Assembly: GCF_020073745.1 (NCBI RefSeq)
Contig: NZ_JAIRAU010000011.1
Span: 186,001 to 250,000, forward strand
From: Nannocystis pusilla
GTDB taxonomy: Bacteria; Myxococcota_A; Polyangia; Nannocystales; Nannocystaceae
Length of the DNA stretch: 64,000 nucleotides
Reading direction: 5' to 3'
A model generated the notes under the pieces. That model was given only the letters and a program-made list of their open reading frames with translations. It was not told where the DNA came from and did not search any database. Below, piece by piece: positions 35,401 to 44,654 of the stretch (position 1 is its first letter; the number at the start of each line of letters is the position of its first letter). Position numbers and translations under genes: made by a program.

Positions 35401-36800
35401 CCGGCGCCGTCCACAAAGAGCTCGCTCGCGCCCGCGAGCGCACCCTGCAGCACCCCGCGCTCGCCGAGCTCACGGAGCTCGTCTGCGGCGTCGTCGACGA
35501 CCTCGGCGGCATCGCACCCCTGTGGCGCGCCGCCGAGGCCCTGCGAGCCGGCCTCGGGGAGTCGACCGACGACCGCGACGCCCTCGCCCGCTCCTCTGCC
35601 CTCGTTCGCTGGGCAGCCGAATTGTCGCAACACAGCCTCGACGCGAGCGCCCCGCCGCGCAGCCTCTGGATCGTGCGCCTCGGCGACGATCGACCGGAGG
35701 CCGCGGCGTGGGTCAGCCGGGATCACGAGCGCAGCGAATTGGTGCGTCGCCTCGGGCACGCCGCCGACGGTCTGGCCGCCCGCGACGTCCTCGCCGCTCC
35801 CAGCGAGGCCGAGGTCGCCCTCCACGAGATCGTCCGCGGCACCCCGCTCGAGCAGCTCCCACAGAGTCGGCTCATCGATCTCGCCGCGCAGGCGAGCAGC
35901 ACCGCCGTCTGCTCGAGCCGCCTCGAATTGTATCACCGGCAGCTTCCTGCCGACCGCGCGATCCTCCACGCCGCGCCCGCGCTCACCGGCGACCTCACCC
36001 CTGACGAAGTCCATCAACGCGTACGCGCTCGCTACCCCGAAGCCGCACCGTTGCCGTGTCGCCCCGAGCTCGACGCGTTGCTCGCTCCGCTCGGCCTGTT
36101 GTGGACCGGCGATCGCTACCGCCGGCGCGGCGACGAACCCCGCAGCTCGCTGAACACCCACGCGCGCCTCACCACGCGCCGCCCGACGGCGCACCCGCAC
36201 CAGCTCCCCGCCGCGACCCACGAGGCCGTCCACAGCCGCGAGTTCGAGGCACGCCTCGAGTTCGCCATCCGCGGCCGCGAGACGCTCCTGCTCGCCGTCA
36301 GCCCGCGCCTCGCCGATCGCGCCGCCGCCGAGCTGTCCCGCGTCGTCCGGCGTCCGCCCTGCCTCCTCGATCGCCGCCTCATCGCCGCGATCGAGGCGCT
36401 CGCCCGCACCTACGAGATCGATCGCGCGGTCCTCGAAGAGACCGATCGCGCCGGCGAGTCGAGCCCGGAGTGGCCGAACCTGTGCCGCCTCGCCGCCGAG
36501 GCCGCCGATCATGTCGCCGACGAGCTGTTCCCGAACCGCGAGCCGCTGCTGCTCGCGCGACCTGGTCTTTTGGCCAGATACCGCCTCAGCGCGTTCCTTC
36601 ACCGCGCCGTCCAGGGCACCCGAGACCGCGACGCGGCGTCTCTGCTGTTCCTCGTACCATGTCATCGCTCCCACATGATCGAGGACATCTTGCCCGTCCC
36701 CGGTCTCGCCGCAGCCCAACGACTTCACATCCCCGAGCCGTGGCTCCTCAACGAGGGCCGCAGGGCCCGGACCGATCATTCGTCATCCTCCAACACTTGA
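32496..36800 (+). CDS. pglW: BREX type 2 Ser/Thr kinase PglW (NERD-like, pseudokinase, kinase)
   Basis: 1434 aa. Residues about 1-150 look like a NERD-type nuclease-related domain (HDIDILVLGD, LYLIALRD). Residues about 205-490 form a kinase fold lacking the catalytic Asp and DFG: YHGSLGPDAVLV (338) and LYNFQAG (362). A second, complete kinase follows at about 514-760: GRGASACVLEVS, Lys541 in FALKVS, HRDIKPAN (628), FDFS (651) and DRWSAAIVLHEMLTG. A helix-hairpin-helix-like stretch (about 797-850) and a long uncharacterised C-terminus follow. NERD plus kinase at about 1400 aa is the PglW signature. In the Pgl/BREX phage-resistance system PglW is the regulatory kinase acting with PglX, PglY and PglZ. 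Confidence 0.88.
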   Translation: MSSRRFAVTGTVASAWELETIEFVFSQLPDQDPFHARALVELRDPATGSVHDIDILVLGDSALYLIALRDCPGSIEGDDLAWCWTSPQGQVRHLEHPLRALHARAHALAARLDTALRKRGSLRRGERLPPIQPLVLLGNAEPSDLRLNVPGRACVVQRNEIAAALRRHEFPGATAERRERVTAIRAHAIQAGLDTIGLRPRRGPIRIGAYVLGPALAEGRGYQDREAIHSEQPNVRRRARIYLVPDQTDQAARLALRREADRDHSLLWSVREHPAVLALHEYVGDAALGPVLMLDAFEGGVSLREFLERRPTLSFADRMAILEQIALALAHCHRRIVYHGSLGPDAVLVRQLAPDLPPEVRLYNFQAGRSLDVSPTAHRSRFASEPGGAYQAPELFSAADAIGADTDHFSLGALSYYLFTNQAPAQSGIELQQRLVRDGALDPRSVTDSVPDVVARAIVQATRLSRSARGSTAHGADLGAWIEGIKAGLCPTRAEDGFVPPLQARAGDRLRDDLEVVGVLGRGASACVLEVSRAGQRFALKVSLGPAQDQRLLNEARALQRVRHPRIVQLHESFVLGERQCLLISLAGTRTLQQAIDQQGSIDLDLALRYGSDLLSALEHIEAKNIAHRDIKPANLGEGSLGKQSKRLSLFDFSLVGADATQVDVGTEPYRDPYLPLRGQWDSAADRWSAAIVLHEMLTGVRPAWKPRGISPLAHDAILMIASERFEPAVRDRLTTFFATALARELPQRFASAKAMRSAWEELGSPPPSPRRPERLCETEEARRQVLAALPVDAPLDALPLGVRARNALDRAGLTRAIDLLSLPDNRLSAIRGAGSKVAREIDELRKLWLRERAAPNTPSFFPQYRGADLRIDLADLPTVAAQALADAGLDRLAAVASAPEEHLLTLARRHGFDLADIRAELQARHSSADTRERPTTSRSWIDALLPNAPLVRRWLGLDGAPVAPGAVSGAVHKELARARERTLQHPALAELTELVCGVVDDLGGIAPLWRAAEALRAGLGESTDDRDALARSSALVRWAAELSQHSLDASAPPRSLWIVRLGDDRPEAAAWVSRDHERSELVRRLGHAADGLAARDVLAAPSEAEVALHEIVRGTPLEQLPQSRLIDLAAQASSTAVCSSRLELYHRQLPADRAILHAAPALTGDLTPDEVHQRVRARYPEAAPLPCRPELDALLAPLGLLWTGDRYRRRGDEPRSSLNTHARLTTRRPTAHPHQLPAATHEAVHSREFEARLEFAIRGRETLLLAVSPRLADRAAAELSRVVRRPPCLLDRRLIAAIEALARTYEIDRAVLEETDRAGESSPEWPNLCRLAAEAADHVADELFPNREPLLLARPGLLARYRLSAFLHRAVQGTRDRDAASLLFLVPCHRSHMIEDILPVPGLAAAQRLHIPEPWLLNEGRRARTDHSSSSNT

Positions 36801-36827
36801 CCTCGAGACCATACGGTGGGCTCGAGG
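36801..36827 (+). promoter_or_regulatory. Hairpin right after pglW
   Basis: CCTCGAG (36801) and CTCGAGG (36821) are a perfect 7-bp inverted repeat, with inner ACC/GGT pairing, starting at the base after the pglW stop. The pglX start is 66 bp further. It could be a partial terminator or processing site setting the PglX:PglW ratio; no T-run is present. Confidence 0.5.
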
Positions 36828-36892
36828 CTCTCTTGCCAGCGCGAGTCCCCACCGGTCACCTCGGGTCCCCTCCGAAAGCCGCCCGTGACCGT

Positions 36893-39800
36893 ATGTCCCG
36901 CCCGCGCAAACTCCGTCTGGACGACCTCCCCGCTCAGCCCGACCCTCGCACTCCGCTGGACACCGCCGCGTTCCTGAGCGTCGCGCGCCCGGTCCTCGCC
37001 AGCCTCACCGCCGACCTGCTGCATCGCGCCGACGCCGACCCCGGCATCCGCAACGCGCTCGAGCGGCATCATCAGGCCGACCTCGCCGACTCGCGCACCG
37101 CCGACGATTATGCAGTGTGGCGCCGCGGCGTCGTCGTTCAGGTCGCCGCCGCCTGGCTGCTGTCCTGCGTGTTCGTGCGCGTGCTCGAGGATCGCGGCCT
37201 CGTCGGAGCGCGGATCGCCGGGCCCGGCGCGCTCGACGGCCAGTCTTCGTTCTTCCGGATCGCCCCCTCGCTGGGCGAGCGCGAGTACTTGTGGATCGTG
37301 TTCCGCGAGCTCACGTATCTGCCGGCCGCGACCGCCCTGTTCGACCCCGCTCACAACCTCGTCTGGCGCCTCGGCCCGTCGGCCGAGGGCTGCAAGCAGC
37401 TGCTCCAGCTGTTCCGCTCCCCTCATCCCGAAGCTCCGGCCTTCCGCTTCGGCCAACCCGACACCCGCTTCCTCGGCGACCTCTATCAGGACCTCGACGA
37501 CGGCGTCCGCGAACGATTCGCCCTCCTCCAGACCCCCGACTTCGTCGAGCGCTTCATCCTCGACCGCACGCTCGAGCCTGCGATCCGCGAGTACGGCGTC
37601 GACGACGCCGACGTCATCGATCCGACCTGCGGCAGCGGACACTTCCTGCTCGGCGCCTTCGAACGGATCTTCGACCACCTCCGCCTCGCCCACCCCGGCC
37701 TCCATGACCGCGAACTCGCCGCGAGGACCCTCGAACGGATCTACGGCGTCGACATCAACCCCTACGCCGTCAGCATCGCCCGCTTCCGCCTCACCCTGCG
37801 GTTCCTCGAGCGCGGCGAGTACACCCGTCTCCTCGGCGCCCCTGCCCCCGTCCTCCATGTCATCGTCGCCGACTCGCTGTATTACGGCTTCGCCGGCGGC
37901 CAGGGCGACCTCGGCGAACGCCCCCACCAGACCCGCGAACAGACCGCCGCCTGGTACGGCGCCAATTTCTCCCTCGAAGACCCCGCCGCCGCCCGCCGCG
38001 TCCTCGTCGAGCGCTCCTACGCCGCCGTCGTCGGCAATCCTCCGTACATCACCTGCAAGGACCCAGCGCTCCGGGAATACTATCGCAAGCGCTACACATC
38101 TGCGTCCGGCAAGTACGCCCTCTCGGCCCCGTTCATGGAGCGCTTCTTCCAGCTCGCCAAGCGCGGAGGCGGCTACGTCGGGCAGATCACCTCCAACTCG
38201 TTCACCAAGCGCGAGTTCGGAGCTGCCCTCATCGAGAAGGTCCTTCCGACCGTCGATCTCGAGCTCATCGTCAACACCGCGGGGGCTTTCATCCCTGGCC
38301 ACGGCACGCCGACGATCCTCATCTTCGGCCGCAATCGCCCCCCGAGCGGCGACCACGTCGACGCGGTACTCGCAAAACGCGGCGAACCAGGCGTGCCCGC
38401 AGAACCGGCACGGGGCCATGTCTGGCGCAGCATCGCAGATCACTACGCCGAACACAACTTTGAGAACGATTTTATTTCAGTTGAAACAATATTACAATCC
38501 ATTCTCCGTTTTCATCCATGGCCTCTTGAGGGTGGCGGAGCGGCCCCTCTTAAGGCTCGCATCGAACGCAAAGCTCGCACCTCTCTACGAAAAATGTCAC
38601 ACAGCATCGGGATATCTTGCGTCACCGGAGAGGACTCACTCTACGTAATGTCCGAAGCTGTCGCCAATCGCCTCAACGTCGGAGGGCGAATGCCATTGGT
38701 CACGGGAGAGAATCTCAGAGATTGGAGCATGAGCATAAACGACGCCGTGCTTTTCCTCTACAATCCCGACACTCATCTTCTTCGCCCCGAAATCGAACTA
38801 GCGCTTGAAATCAAATTCCTCTGGCCCTACCGAGCGGCGGTTATTCATGGCAAGCGTCATGGCGTCTGGTACGAATTATACGAGCTGGCAGCCTCAAAGC
38901 TCGCTTTTTGGCTGACGATAACATATGCAGAAGTGGCATCTCATAATCATTTTGTTCTCGATCGAGGGGGCAAAGTTTTCAACCGGACCGCACCGATCAT
39001 CAAACTCCCACAAACCACAACCGAGGAAGAGCACTTAGCCCTTCTCGCCTATCTCAATAGCTCAACAGTCTGTTTCTGGATAAAGCAAGTGGCCTACCCG
39101 AAGGGCACCCATTCTGAATCAAGGCCCGAAAAAGGGGACCCTGAGGGCAATCGCTACGCATTTTCGGCGACAGCAATCAGCGAGCTCCCGATAACAGCAA
39201 CAGAGGATTTCACCCCACTCATCCCCTACGCCCGCCAGTTGGAGCACCTCCAGGCTCAGCGCGACCGCCTCGCCCCCCACCCTCTCATTAAAACCGCCCT
39301 CGCCAGCGGCGAGGATCTCGCCGCCGCCACGGCCCGCGCCGAGCGCGAGGACGCGGCCTTGCTCGCGCGCATGGTCGGCGTGCAGGAGGACCTCGACTGG
39401 GCCGTCTACGCCATCTTCGAGCTCGCCCCGCCCGCCACGGCCGGCCGCTGGACTCCCGACCTCGAGCTGACCCCCGAGCAGCGCCCTTTCAAGTCTCCGA
39501 CCCCGCCTGACCACCTCGGCGAGGCCGATCGCGCCCTCTGGCACGCTCGCGCCGCAGCGATCGCCGCCTCCCGCGATCTTCGTCTGATCGAGAACCCCGT
39601 CAACAAGCGGCGCTGGTGGGGTGCTCGTGGCGTGTTTGCGCACAAGGTCGCCTCCTTCGGCGAGCGCGTCGCAGATGCTGCGGCCGAGCAGCTCGCCGAT
39701 CTCGCCGAGCAGCTCTTGCGCGCCCGCTGCGAGCGTGGCCTGCCCACCGTCTTCACCGCCCGCGACCTCGAGCGCGAGCTCGACGCCGAGCCGCGCTATC

Positions 39801-40906
39801 AAGCCCTCCGCGAATTCCTCGTCGCCCGTGACCCGCGCCTCGACCCGCTGCGCGATCGACTCGAGCGCGAGTCCGTCCCGTTCCTCGCCGGCTATCGTTA
39901 CAGTCCCTCCGGCCGCGAGCGTCACGCCCGCTGGCGCGAGGTCTGGGACCTCCAGCGGATCGCCGACGTCAGCGAGGCTGCCCTGCCCGGATTACGCGAC
40001 GCCCTCGCTGCTGCCAGCGAGGCCGCCCGGATCGCCAGCGATCAGGCCGTCGCGGAGCGCAGCAAACTCGCCGGAGCCCCTGTCCGCGGCGGTCGGACTC
40101 GGAAGACCTCCAGCGACGAGTCGCCGCCCAGCCCTCCCGCTCCGACCTCCCCCGCCTTGCAGGCCGCCGAGGCCCGCTCCGCTGCCGCTCAAGCCGCCCA
40201 GAAGGCCGCACGGGACGAGCTCGAGTGGGCCGAGAACCACCACCGCAAGGTCCGCAAGCTGATCCCCGTCCCCAGCAAGTACGAGCCCGGTGACTTCCGC
40301 AGCCCTGCCTACTTTCGCCTGCGCGGCAAGCTCGACGTCCCTCACGAGCGATTCATCAGCTATCCCGACGCCGCCAGCGCCGTCGATCGCCACCCCGTCT
40401 ACGGGTGGGCCGGCTGGAATCACCTCCAGCGCGCCCTCGCGTTGTTGCAGCTCTACTATCACCGCAAGCTCGACGAGGGCTGGCCGCCCGATCGGCTCGT
40501 CCCGCTCCTCGCCGGTTTGGACGAGCTGTTCCCGTGGATCAAGCAATGGCACGCGGACGAGCGTCACCCCGACACCGGCGAGCGCTACCTCGACGCCCTC
40601 GACGCCCACATCGCCGCCGGCTGCATCGAACTCGGCGTCAGCCGCGGCCAGCTGCAGACCTGGGCCCCGCCCGACCATCGCCGGACCCGCGCCGCGCCGC
40701 CTGCGAATGTCAATTCTCGGCGCGCGCCCGCTCCCGCCAATGTCATGACCCCTGACGGACCCCTCGCCAACAAGACACGTCGTCGCACGCACGAGACCGC
40801 GAACACCCCCGTCCCCGATTCGTCCCGCGCCCCCACCTCCACCACCCCACTCGACGACCCTGCCAAGAAGCGCCGCGGACGGCCGAGCAAGTCCGAGATT
40901 GGATAA
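36893..40906 (+). CDS. pglX: BREX type 2 adenine-specific DNA methyltransferase PglX
   Basis: 1337 aa from the ATG at 36893; upstream frame overlaps pglW and looks non-coding. SAM-binding motif [13 protein letters not shown] at residue 243 and catalytic NPPYI at 382 mark an N6-adenine methyltransferase of the gamma type. The following region with [14 protein letters not shown] and [15 protein letters not shown] is the PglX target-recognition part. The tail (about 1070-1160) is a charged helical stretch, and the end is Lys/Arg-rich ([13 protein letters not shown]), like an AT-hook. In BREX, PglX marks self DNA. The recognition part, about 38460-39250, is clearly AT-richer than both sides. RBS for pglY lies within its last codons. 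Confidence 0.93.
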   Translation: MSRPRKLRLDDLPAQPDPRTPLDTAAFLSVARPVLASLTADLLHRADADPGIRNALERHHQADLADSRTADDYAVWRRGVVVQVAAAWLLSCVFVRVLEDRGLVGARIAGPGALDGQSSFFRIAPSLGEREYLWIVFRELTYLPAATALFDPAHNLVWRLGPSAEGCKQLLQLFRSPHPEAPAFRFGQPDTRFLGDLYQDLDDGVRERFALLQTPDFVERFILDRTLEPAIREYGVDDADVIDPTCGSGHFLLGAFERIFDHLRLAHPGLHDRELAARTLERIYGVDINPYAVSIARFRLTLRFLERGEYTRLLGAPAPVLHVIVADSLYYGFAGGQGDLGERPHQTREQTAAWYGANFSLEDPAAARRVLVERSYAAVVGNPPYITCKDPALREYYRKRYTSASGKYALSAPFMERFFQLAKRGGGYVGQITSNSFTKREFGAALIEKVLPTVDLELIVNTAGAFIPGHGTPTILIFGRNRPPSGDHVDAVLAKRGEPGVPAEPARGHVWRSIADHYAEHNFENDFISVETILQSILRFHPWPLEGGGAAPLKARIERKARTSLRKMSHSIGISCVTGEDSLYVMSEAVANRLNVGGRMPLVTGENLRDWSMSINDAVLFLYNPDTHLLRPEIELALEIKFLWPYRAAVIHGKRHGVWYELYELAASKLAFWLTITYAEVASHNHFVLDRGGKVFNRTAPIIKLPQTTTEEEHLALLAYLNSSTVCFWIKQVAYPKGTHSESRPEKGDPEGNRYAFSATAISELPITATEDFTPLIPYARQLEHLQAQRDRLAPHPLIKTALASGEDLAAATARAEREDAALLARMVGVQEDLDWAVYAIFELAPPATAGRWTPDLELTPEQRPFKSPTPPDHLGEADRALWHARAAAIAASRDLRLIENPVNKRRWWGARGVFAHKVASFGERVADAAAEQLADLAEQLLRARCERGLPTVFTARDLERELDAEPRYQALREFLVARDPRLDPLRDRLERESVPFLAGYRYSPSGRERHARWREVWDLQRIADVSEAALPGLRDALAAASEAARIASDQAVAERSKLAGAPVRGGRTRKTSSDESPPSPPAPTSPALQAAEARSAAAQAAQKAARDELEWAENHHRKVRKLIPVPSKYEPGDFRSPAYFRLRGKLDVPHERFISYPDAASAVDRHPVYGWAGWNHLQRALALLQLYYHRKLDEGWPPDRLVPLLAGLDELFPWIKQWHADERHPDTGERYLDALDAHIAAGCIELGVSRGQLQTWAPPDHRRTRAAPPANVNSRRAPAPANVMTPDGPLANKTRRRTHETANTPVPDSSRAPTSTTPLDDPAKKRRGRPSKSEIG

Positions 40907-40909
40907 ACC

Positions 40910-43900
40910 ATGTCGACCCAGATCCGCGACCTCTTCCAGCTCCCGGCGGAGATCCGCCCGATGGACTTCACCGTCGTCCTCGCCGACGGCATCAGCCGGC
41001 CCGAGGACACCGTCGCCACCTATCGGGTCACGCCTGCGCTCCAGCGGGCCTTCACCCAGAGCCTCGACCTCGTCGCCACCGCGCTGCGCGACGGTCGCAG
41101 CCAGGCCGCCTATCTGCACGGCAGCTTCGGAACCGGCAAGTCGCACTTCATGGCCCTCCTCAGCCTCCTGCTCGCCGGCGACCGCCACGCCTGGTCGTTG
41201 CCGGAGCTCGCCTCCCTGCGCAGCGGCCACCCGTGGACCGGCGAGCGCGAGCTCCTGCAGCTGCGGCTGCACATGCTCGACCAGCCCAGCTTCGAGGGCG
41301 CCATCTTCGGCGCCTACCTCGGCCATCTCCGCGTCCATCACCCCGACGCACCTCTCCCGCTGCTGTTCGCCGACACCGGCCTGTTCAACGACGCCGACGC
41401 GCTGCGCGAGCAACTCGGCGACGCCGCCTTCTTCGCCGCGCTCGGCCCTCCGCAGAAGACGGGGCGGTGGGGCAAGCTGGCGAACAGCACCTGGGACCGC
41501 GCGCGCTTCGACGCCGCCCGCACCTCCGGTTCGCCGCAGGAGCGGGCCGACCTCCTCACCGCCCTCGCGCGCACTCCCTTCTTTCGCAGCATCGCCGACG
41601 AGCACCGCCGTACCTACGTCGACTTCGACACCGGCCTGCAGGAGCTCACCCGCCACGCGCAGGCGCTGGGATACGCCGCCGTCGTCCTGTTCCTCGACGA
41701 GCTGATCCTCTGGCTCAGCATGAACGCCGGCAGCCCCGACTTCATCAGCACCTGGGTCGGGCGCATGGTCAAGCTCGTCCAGGGCGACCACGCCCGCCGT
41801 CACATCCCGCTCGTCAGCTTCGTCGCCCGGCAAAAAGAGCTGCGCTTCATGATCGGCGAGGAGAACGTCGGGCCCGAGCAGGCCCACGCCGAGGAGGTCC
41901 TGAAGCTGGCCAAGGGGCGCTTCGGCGAGATCAGGCTCGAGGACGAGAACCTGCCCGCGATCGTCGAGAAGCGGGTCCTCATCCCACGAGACGCAGCCGC
42001 CGTCGCGGCGATCGACCGCACCTTCGCCGCGCTCGAGAAGAGCGCCGGCGCCAGCTGGAACACTTTGCTCGGCGGCGGCCACGATCGCCACGCGTTCCGC
42101 CAGGTCTACCCTTTCAGCCCCGTCCTCGTCGACGCGCTCATCCGCCTCTCGCAGCTGTTGCAGCGGCAGCGCACCGCCCTGCGCCTCCTCGTCGAGCTCT
42201 TGCACGGCCACATGGACGACGTCGAGCTCGGCGATCTGGTCGGCGTCGGCGACCTGTTCGACCCGCTGCTCTTCGGCCCCCCGCCCGACGACAACTTGCA
42301 GGCCGCGCGCTTCCGGGCAGCGCGCCAGATCTACACCGACGACCTCCTGCCGCGCCTGCGCGAGGCCAACGGCACCACTACCCCCGACCGCTGCCAGCGC
42401 GCCCGCGACGGCGCGCGTCAGGATCTCGGCTGCTCCGGCTGTCCGGTGCGGGCGTGCCGCAACGACAACCGTATCGTCAAGACCCTCCTGATCAGCGCGC
42501 TGATCCCCGCGCTCCCGGCCTTCCAGGCGTTGACCGTCAAGCGCCTGATCCAGCTCAACCACGGCCACATCCGCAGCCTGATCCCCGGCCTCGAGATCCA
42601 GGACGTCGCCACCCGATTGCGCCGCCTCGGCCAGGCCACCGGCCACATCGAGGTCGGCCGCGAGTCGGACCCCTCCATCTCGATCGTCCTCGATCAGGTC
42701 GACGTGCAGTCGATCGTCAACCGCGCCCGCGAGGGCGTGAAGACGGGTCTGTGCCAGAGCGTCCTCGGCGCGCTGTTGTTCGAGGCGCTGGCGCTCCCCG
42801 ACGACTTCCGCCCCGTCGTCGACTACAAGCTCGACTGGCGCAACACCCGACGCAGCGGCGAGCTGGTCTTCGGCAACGTCCGGCGCATGTCGCCCGAGCA
42901 ACTGCGCTGCCCCGACGAGCACGACTTCCGCGTCGTCATCGACTACCCGTTCGACGAAGGCAGCTACGGGCCGCTCCACGACATCAACGCGCTCGAGGAG
43001 TTCACCGCCCGCGGGCCCGGCTCGTGGACACTCGTGTGGCTGCCGAGCTTCTTCTCCGGCGAGACCTACCGCGCGCTCGAGGACCTCGTGGCGATCGACA
43101 TCGTCCAGAGCGAGCCGCTCATCTACCTGCAACACCTCAGCGTCGAGAAGCAGGCGGCCGCCCGCAACCTCCTGCTCAACCTCCAACGCGAGAAGCGGTC
43201 GCTCCTCCTCGACGCGCTCGAGAAGGCTTACGGCCTCGCCCCGGTCAAGGACAGCGACCCGGCCCTCGACCGCGCCCGCTGCGTCCCCGAGCCGCTCCGC
43301 CTGCTGGTCCCCGGCGAGCGGCTCGCCCCGTCCTTGTTCGCCCCCAACCTCAAGGCCGCGCTCGCCAGCTACATCCCGGCGCTGCTCGAGACCCGCTGGC
43401 CGCACCATCCTCACTTCGGGCTCCGCCTCGCCAACAAGTCGGTGATCGAGTCGGTGCTGCACTGGTTCGACGTCCTGTGTGACCAGCCCGACCACCGCCT
43501 CGCCGAGCTCAAGCGCGACGAGCTCGACGTGTTGCGCGGGACTCTCGGTCCACTCGGCGTGGTGCGCGTGAACGAGTCGGCCGTCAACCTCGTCACCGAC
43601 GGCCCGCTGCAGCGTGTCGAGCGGCGGCGCGACCAGGCCGCGGTCGACAACCCGACCGTCGACGAGGTCGCCGCCTGGCACGGCGAGGGCTTTCGCTTCG
43701 GCCTCCAGCCCGAGGCCCTCGCCGTGCTGGTCCGCTGCTACGCCCGCTTGCACGCGCGGACCCTGGTCTCCGGCGGTCGCCCGTGGACGCCCGGTCCCAC
43801 GCTCCCCGGTCTCGTCGTCCTCGAGAAGCCGGAGCTCCCGCGCGACGAACCATGGAGCCGCGCCCTCCGGCTGGCCGGCGCCGCCTTCGGCTTGCAGGTC

Positions 43901-44653
43901 CGCGCCTCCAACACCGCCGACAACCTGCAGGCTTTCGGCTCCGCGCTCGAGCAGCGCCTCCGCGAGCTCGGCCCCGCCGCGCTCGCGCTCCCCGACCTCC
44001 TCGCCGGTTGGTCGACCGCCCTCGGCCTCCCGGACGACGCGCCGCGCCTGCACATCGCCCGCTCGGCCTCCGACCTGGTCCGCGCCCTCACCGGCCGGCG
44101 CCCGCTCGAGCAAGTCGAGGTCCTGGCGAGCTTCACCCCGCATGTCAGCGCCAGAGCCGTGGGCGCCAGCCTCGCCACCGCCGGCCGGCTCGTCGAGCAG
44201 CTCGGCTCCGCCCTCGTACGCGCCAGCTTCGAACAGCTGCACCTGCGTCCGGACCCGCCGCCGCAGACCGCAGCGCTGCTCGACGAGCTCGCCGAGCTCC
44301 TCCACGCCGGCGAACACGAGCGTTCGCTCGTCGGGCAGCTGCAACAGCTCGCCGAGCGGGCCACCCGACTCAACCTGCAGGCGGTGCAGCCACCCGGCGA
44401 GCGCGCCCCACCACGACCTGTCCCTCCGGACATCTCGCGATCGACGTCCGGTACCCGCCGCTGGGACCCCGGCGTCGATGCCGAGCCGCCGGAGCCGGCG
44501 GCGCCGAACTCGGGGCTCGTCCCGCGCCGCTGGGACCTCGTCACCGTCGGCGCGAACGAACTCGACGCCCTGCTCGCCGAGCTGCGCGCCGCCGGTCTCG
44601 CCGCGCCCGGTCCGCTGCGCTGGCAGGTGCAGGTCCAGCAGAAAGGTCGGTAG
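40910..44653 (+). CDS. pglY: BREX type 2 P-loop ATPase PglY
   Basis: 1247 aa, starting 3 bp after the pglX stop. Walker A GSFGTGKSHF at about residues 71-80 and Walker B VVLFLDELILWL at about 262-273. A Cys cluster C-x12-C-x2-C-x4-C (QDLGCSGCPVRAC, about residue 510) could bind zinc. The long C-terminus is helical. Size, ATPase motifs and position between pglX and pglZ fit PglY, the large AAA-type ATPase of the Pgl system, whose ATPase activity is needed for defence. A three-unit 14-bp array lies in the poorly conserved Pro/Arg-rich linker near the end. Confidence 0.9.
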   Translation: MSTQIRDLFQLPAEIRPMDFTVVLADGISRPEDTVATYRVTPALQRAFTQSLDLVATALRDGRSQAAYLHGSFGTGKSHFMALLSLLLAGDRHAWSLPELASLRSGHPWTGERELLQLRLHMLDQPSFEGAIFGAYLGHLRVHHPDAPLPLLFADTGLFNDADALREQLGDAAFFAALGPPQKTGRWGKLANSTWDRARFDAARTSGSPQERADLLTALARTPFFRSIADEHRRTYVDFDTGLQELTRHAQALGYAAVVLFLDELILWLSMNAGSPDFISTWVGRMVKLVQGDHARRHIPLVSFVARQKELRFMIGEENVGPEQAHAEEVLKLAKGRFGEIRLEDENLPAIVEKRVLIPRDAAAVAAIDRTFAALEKSAGASWNTLLGGGHDRHAFRQVYPFSPVLVDALIRLSQLLQRQRTALRLLVELLHGHMDDVELGDLVGVGDLFDPLLFGPPPDDNLQAARFRAARQIYTDDLLPRLREANGTTTPDRCQRARDGARQDLGCSGCPVRACRNDNRIVKTLLISALIPALPAFQALTVKRLIQLNHGHIRSLIPGLEIQDVATRLRRLGQATGHIEVGRESDPSISIVLDQVDVQSIVNRAREGVKTGLCQSVLGALLFEALALPDDFRPVVDYKLDWRNTRRSGELVFGNVRRMSPEQLRCPDEHDFRVVIDYPFDEGSYGPLHDINALEEFTARGPGSWTLVWLPSFFSGETYRALEDLVAIDIVQSEPLIYLQHLSVEKQAAARNLLLNLQREKRSLLLDALEKAYGLAPVKDSDPALDRARCVPEPLRLLVPGERLAPSLFAPNLKAALASYIPALLETRWPHHPHFGLRLANKSVIESVLHWFDVLCDQPDHRLAELKRDELDVLRGTLGPLGVVRVNESAVNLVTDGPLQRVERRRDQAAVDNPTVDEVAAWHGEGFRFGLQPEALAVLVRCYARLHARTLVSGGRPWTPGPTLPGLVVLEKPELPRDEPWSRALRLAGAAFGLQVRASNTADNLQAFGSALEQRLRELGPAALALPDLLAGWSTALGLPDDAPRLHIARSASDLVRALTGRRPLEQVEVLASFTPHVSARAVGASLATAGRLVEQLGSALVRASFEQLHLRPDPPPQTAALLDELAELLHAGEHERSLVGQLQQLAERATRLNLQAVQPPGERAPPRPVPPDISRSTSGTRRWDPGVDAEPPEPAAPNSGLVPRRWDLVTVGANELDALLAELRAAGLAAPGPLRWQVQVQQKGR
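44416..44457. repeat. 14-bp periodic array, 3 units, inside pglY
   Basis: Cores ACCTG (44416), ACATC (44430) and ACGTC (44444). TGTCC-CTCC-GGACA is a perfect stem with a tetraloop. It sits in codons for a disordered linker (PVPPDISRSTSGTRRWD), a tolerant place for insertion. It is the clearest member inside the BREX operon. Confidence 0.65.
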
Positions 44654-44654
44654 C

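Noticed and set aside
36657-36690. Three ACATG-like cores near the end of pglW
   Set aside because: Steps are 15 and 13 bp, cores are weak; kept out of the family.
32496-36800. Interpretation of the kinase-methyltransferase cluster as DISARM or a plain restriction system
   Set aside because: No DrmA/B/C proteins are present; PglW, PglX, PglY, PglZ, BrxD and BrxHI occur together in order, which defines type 2 BREX.
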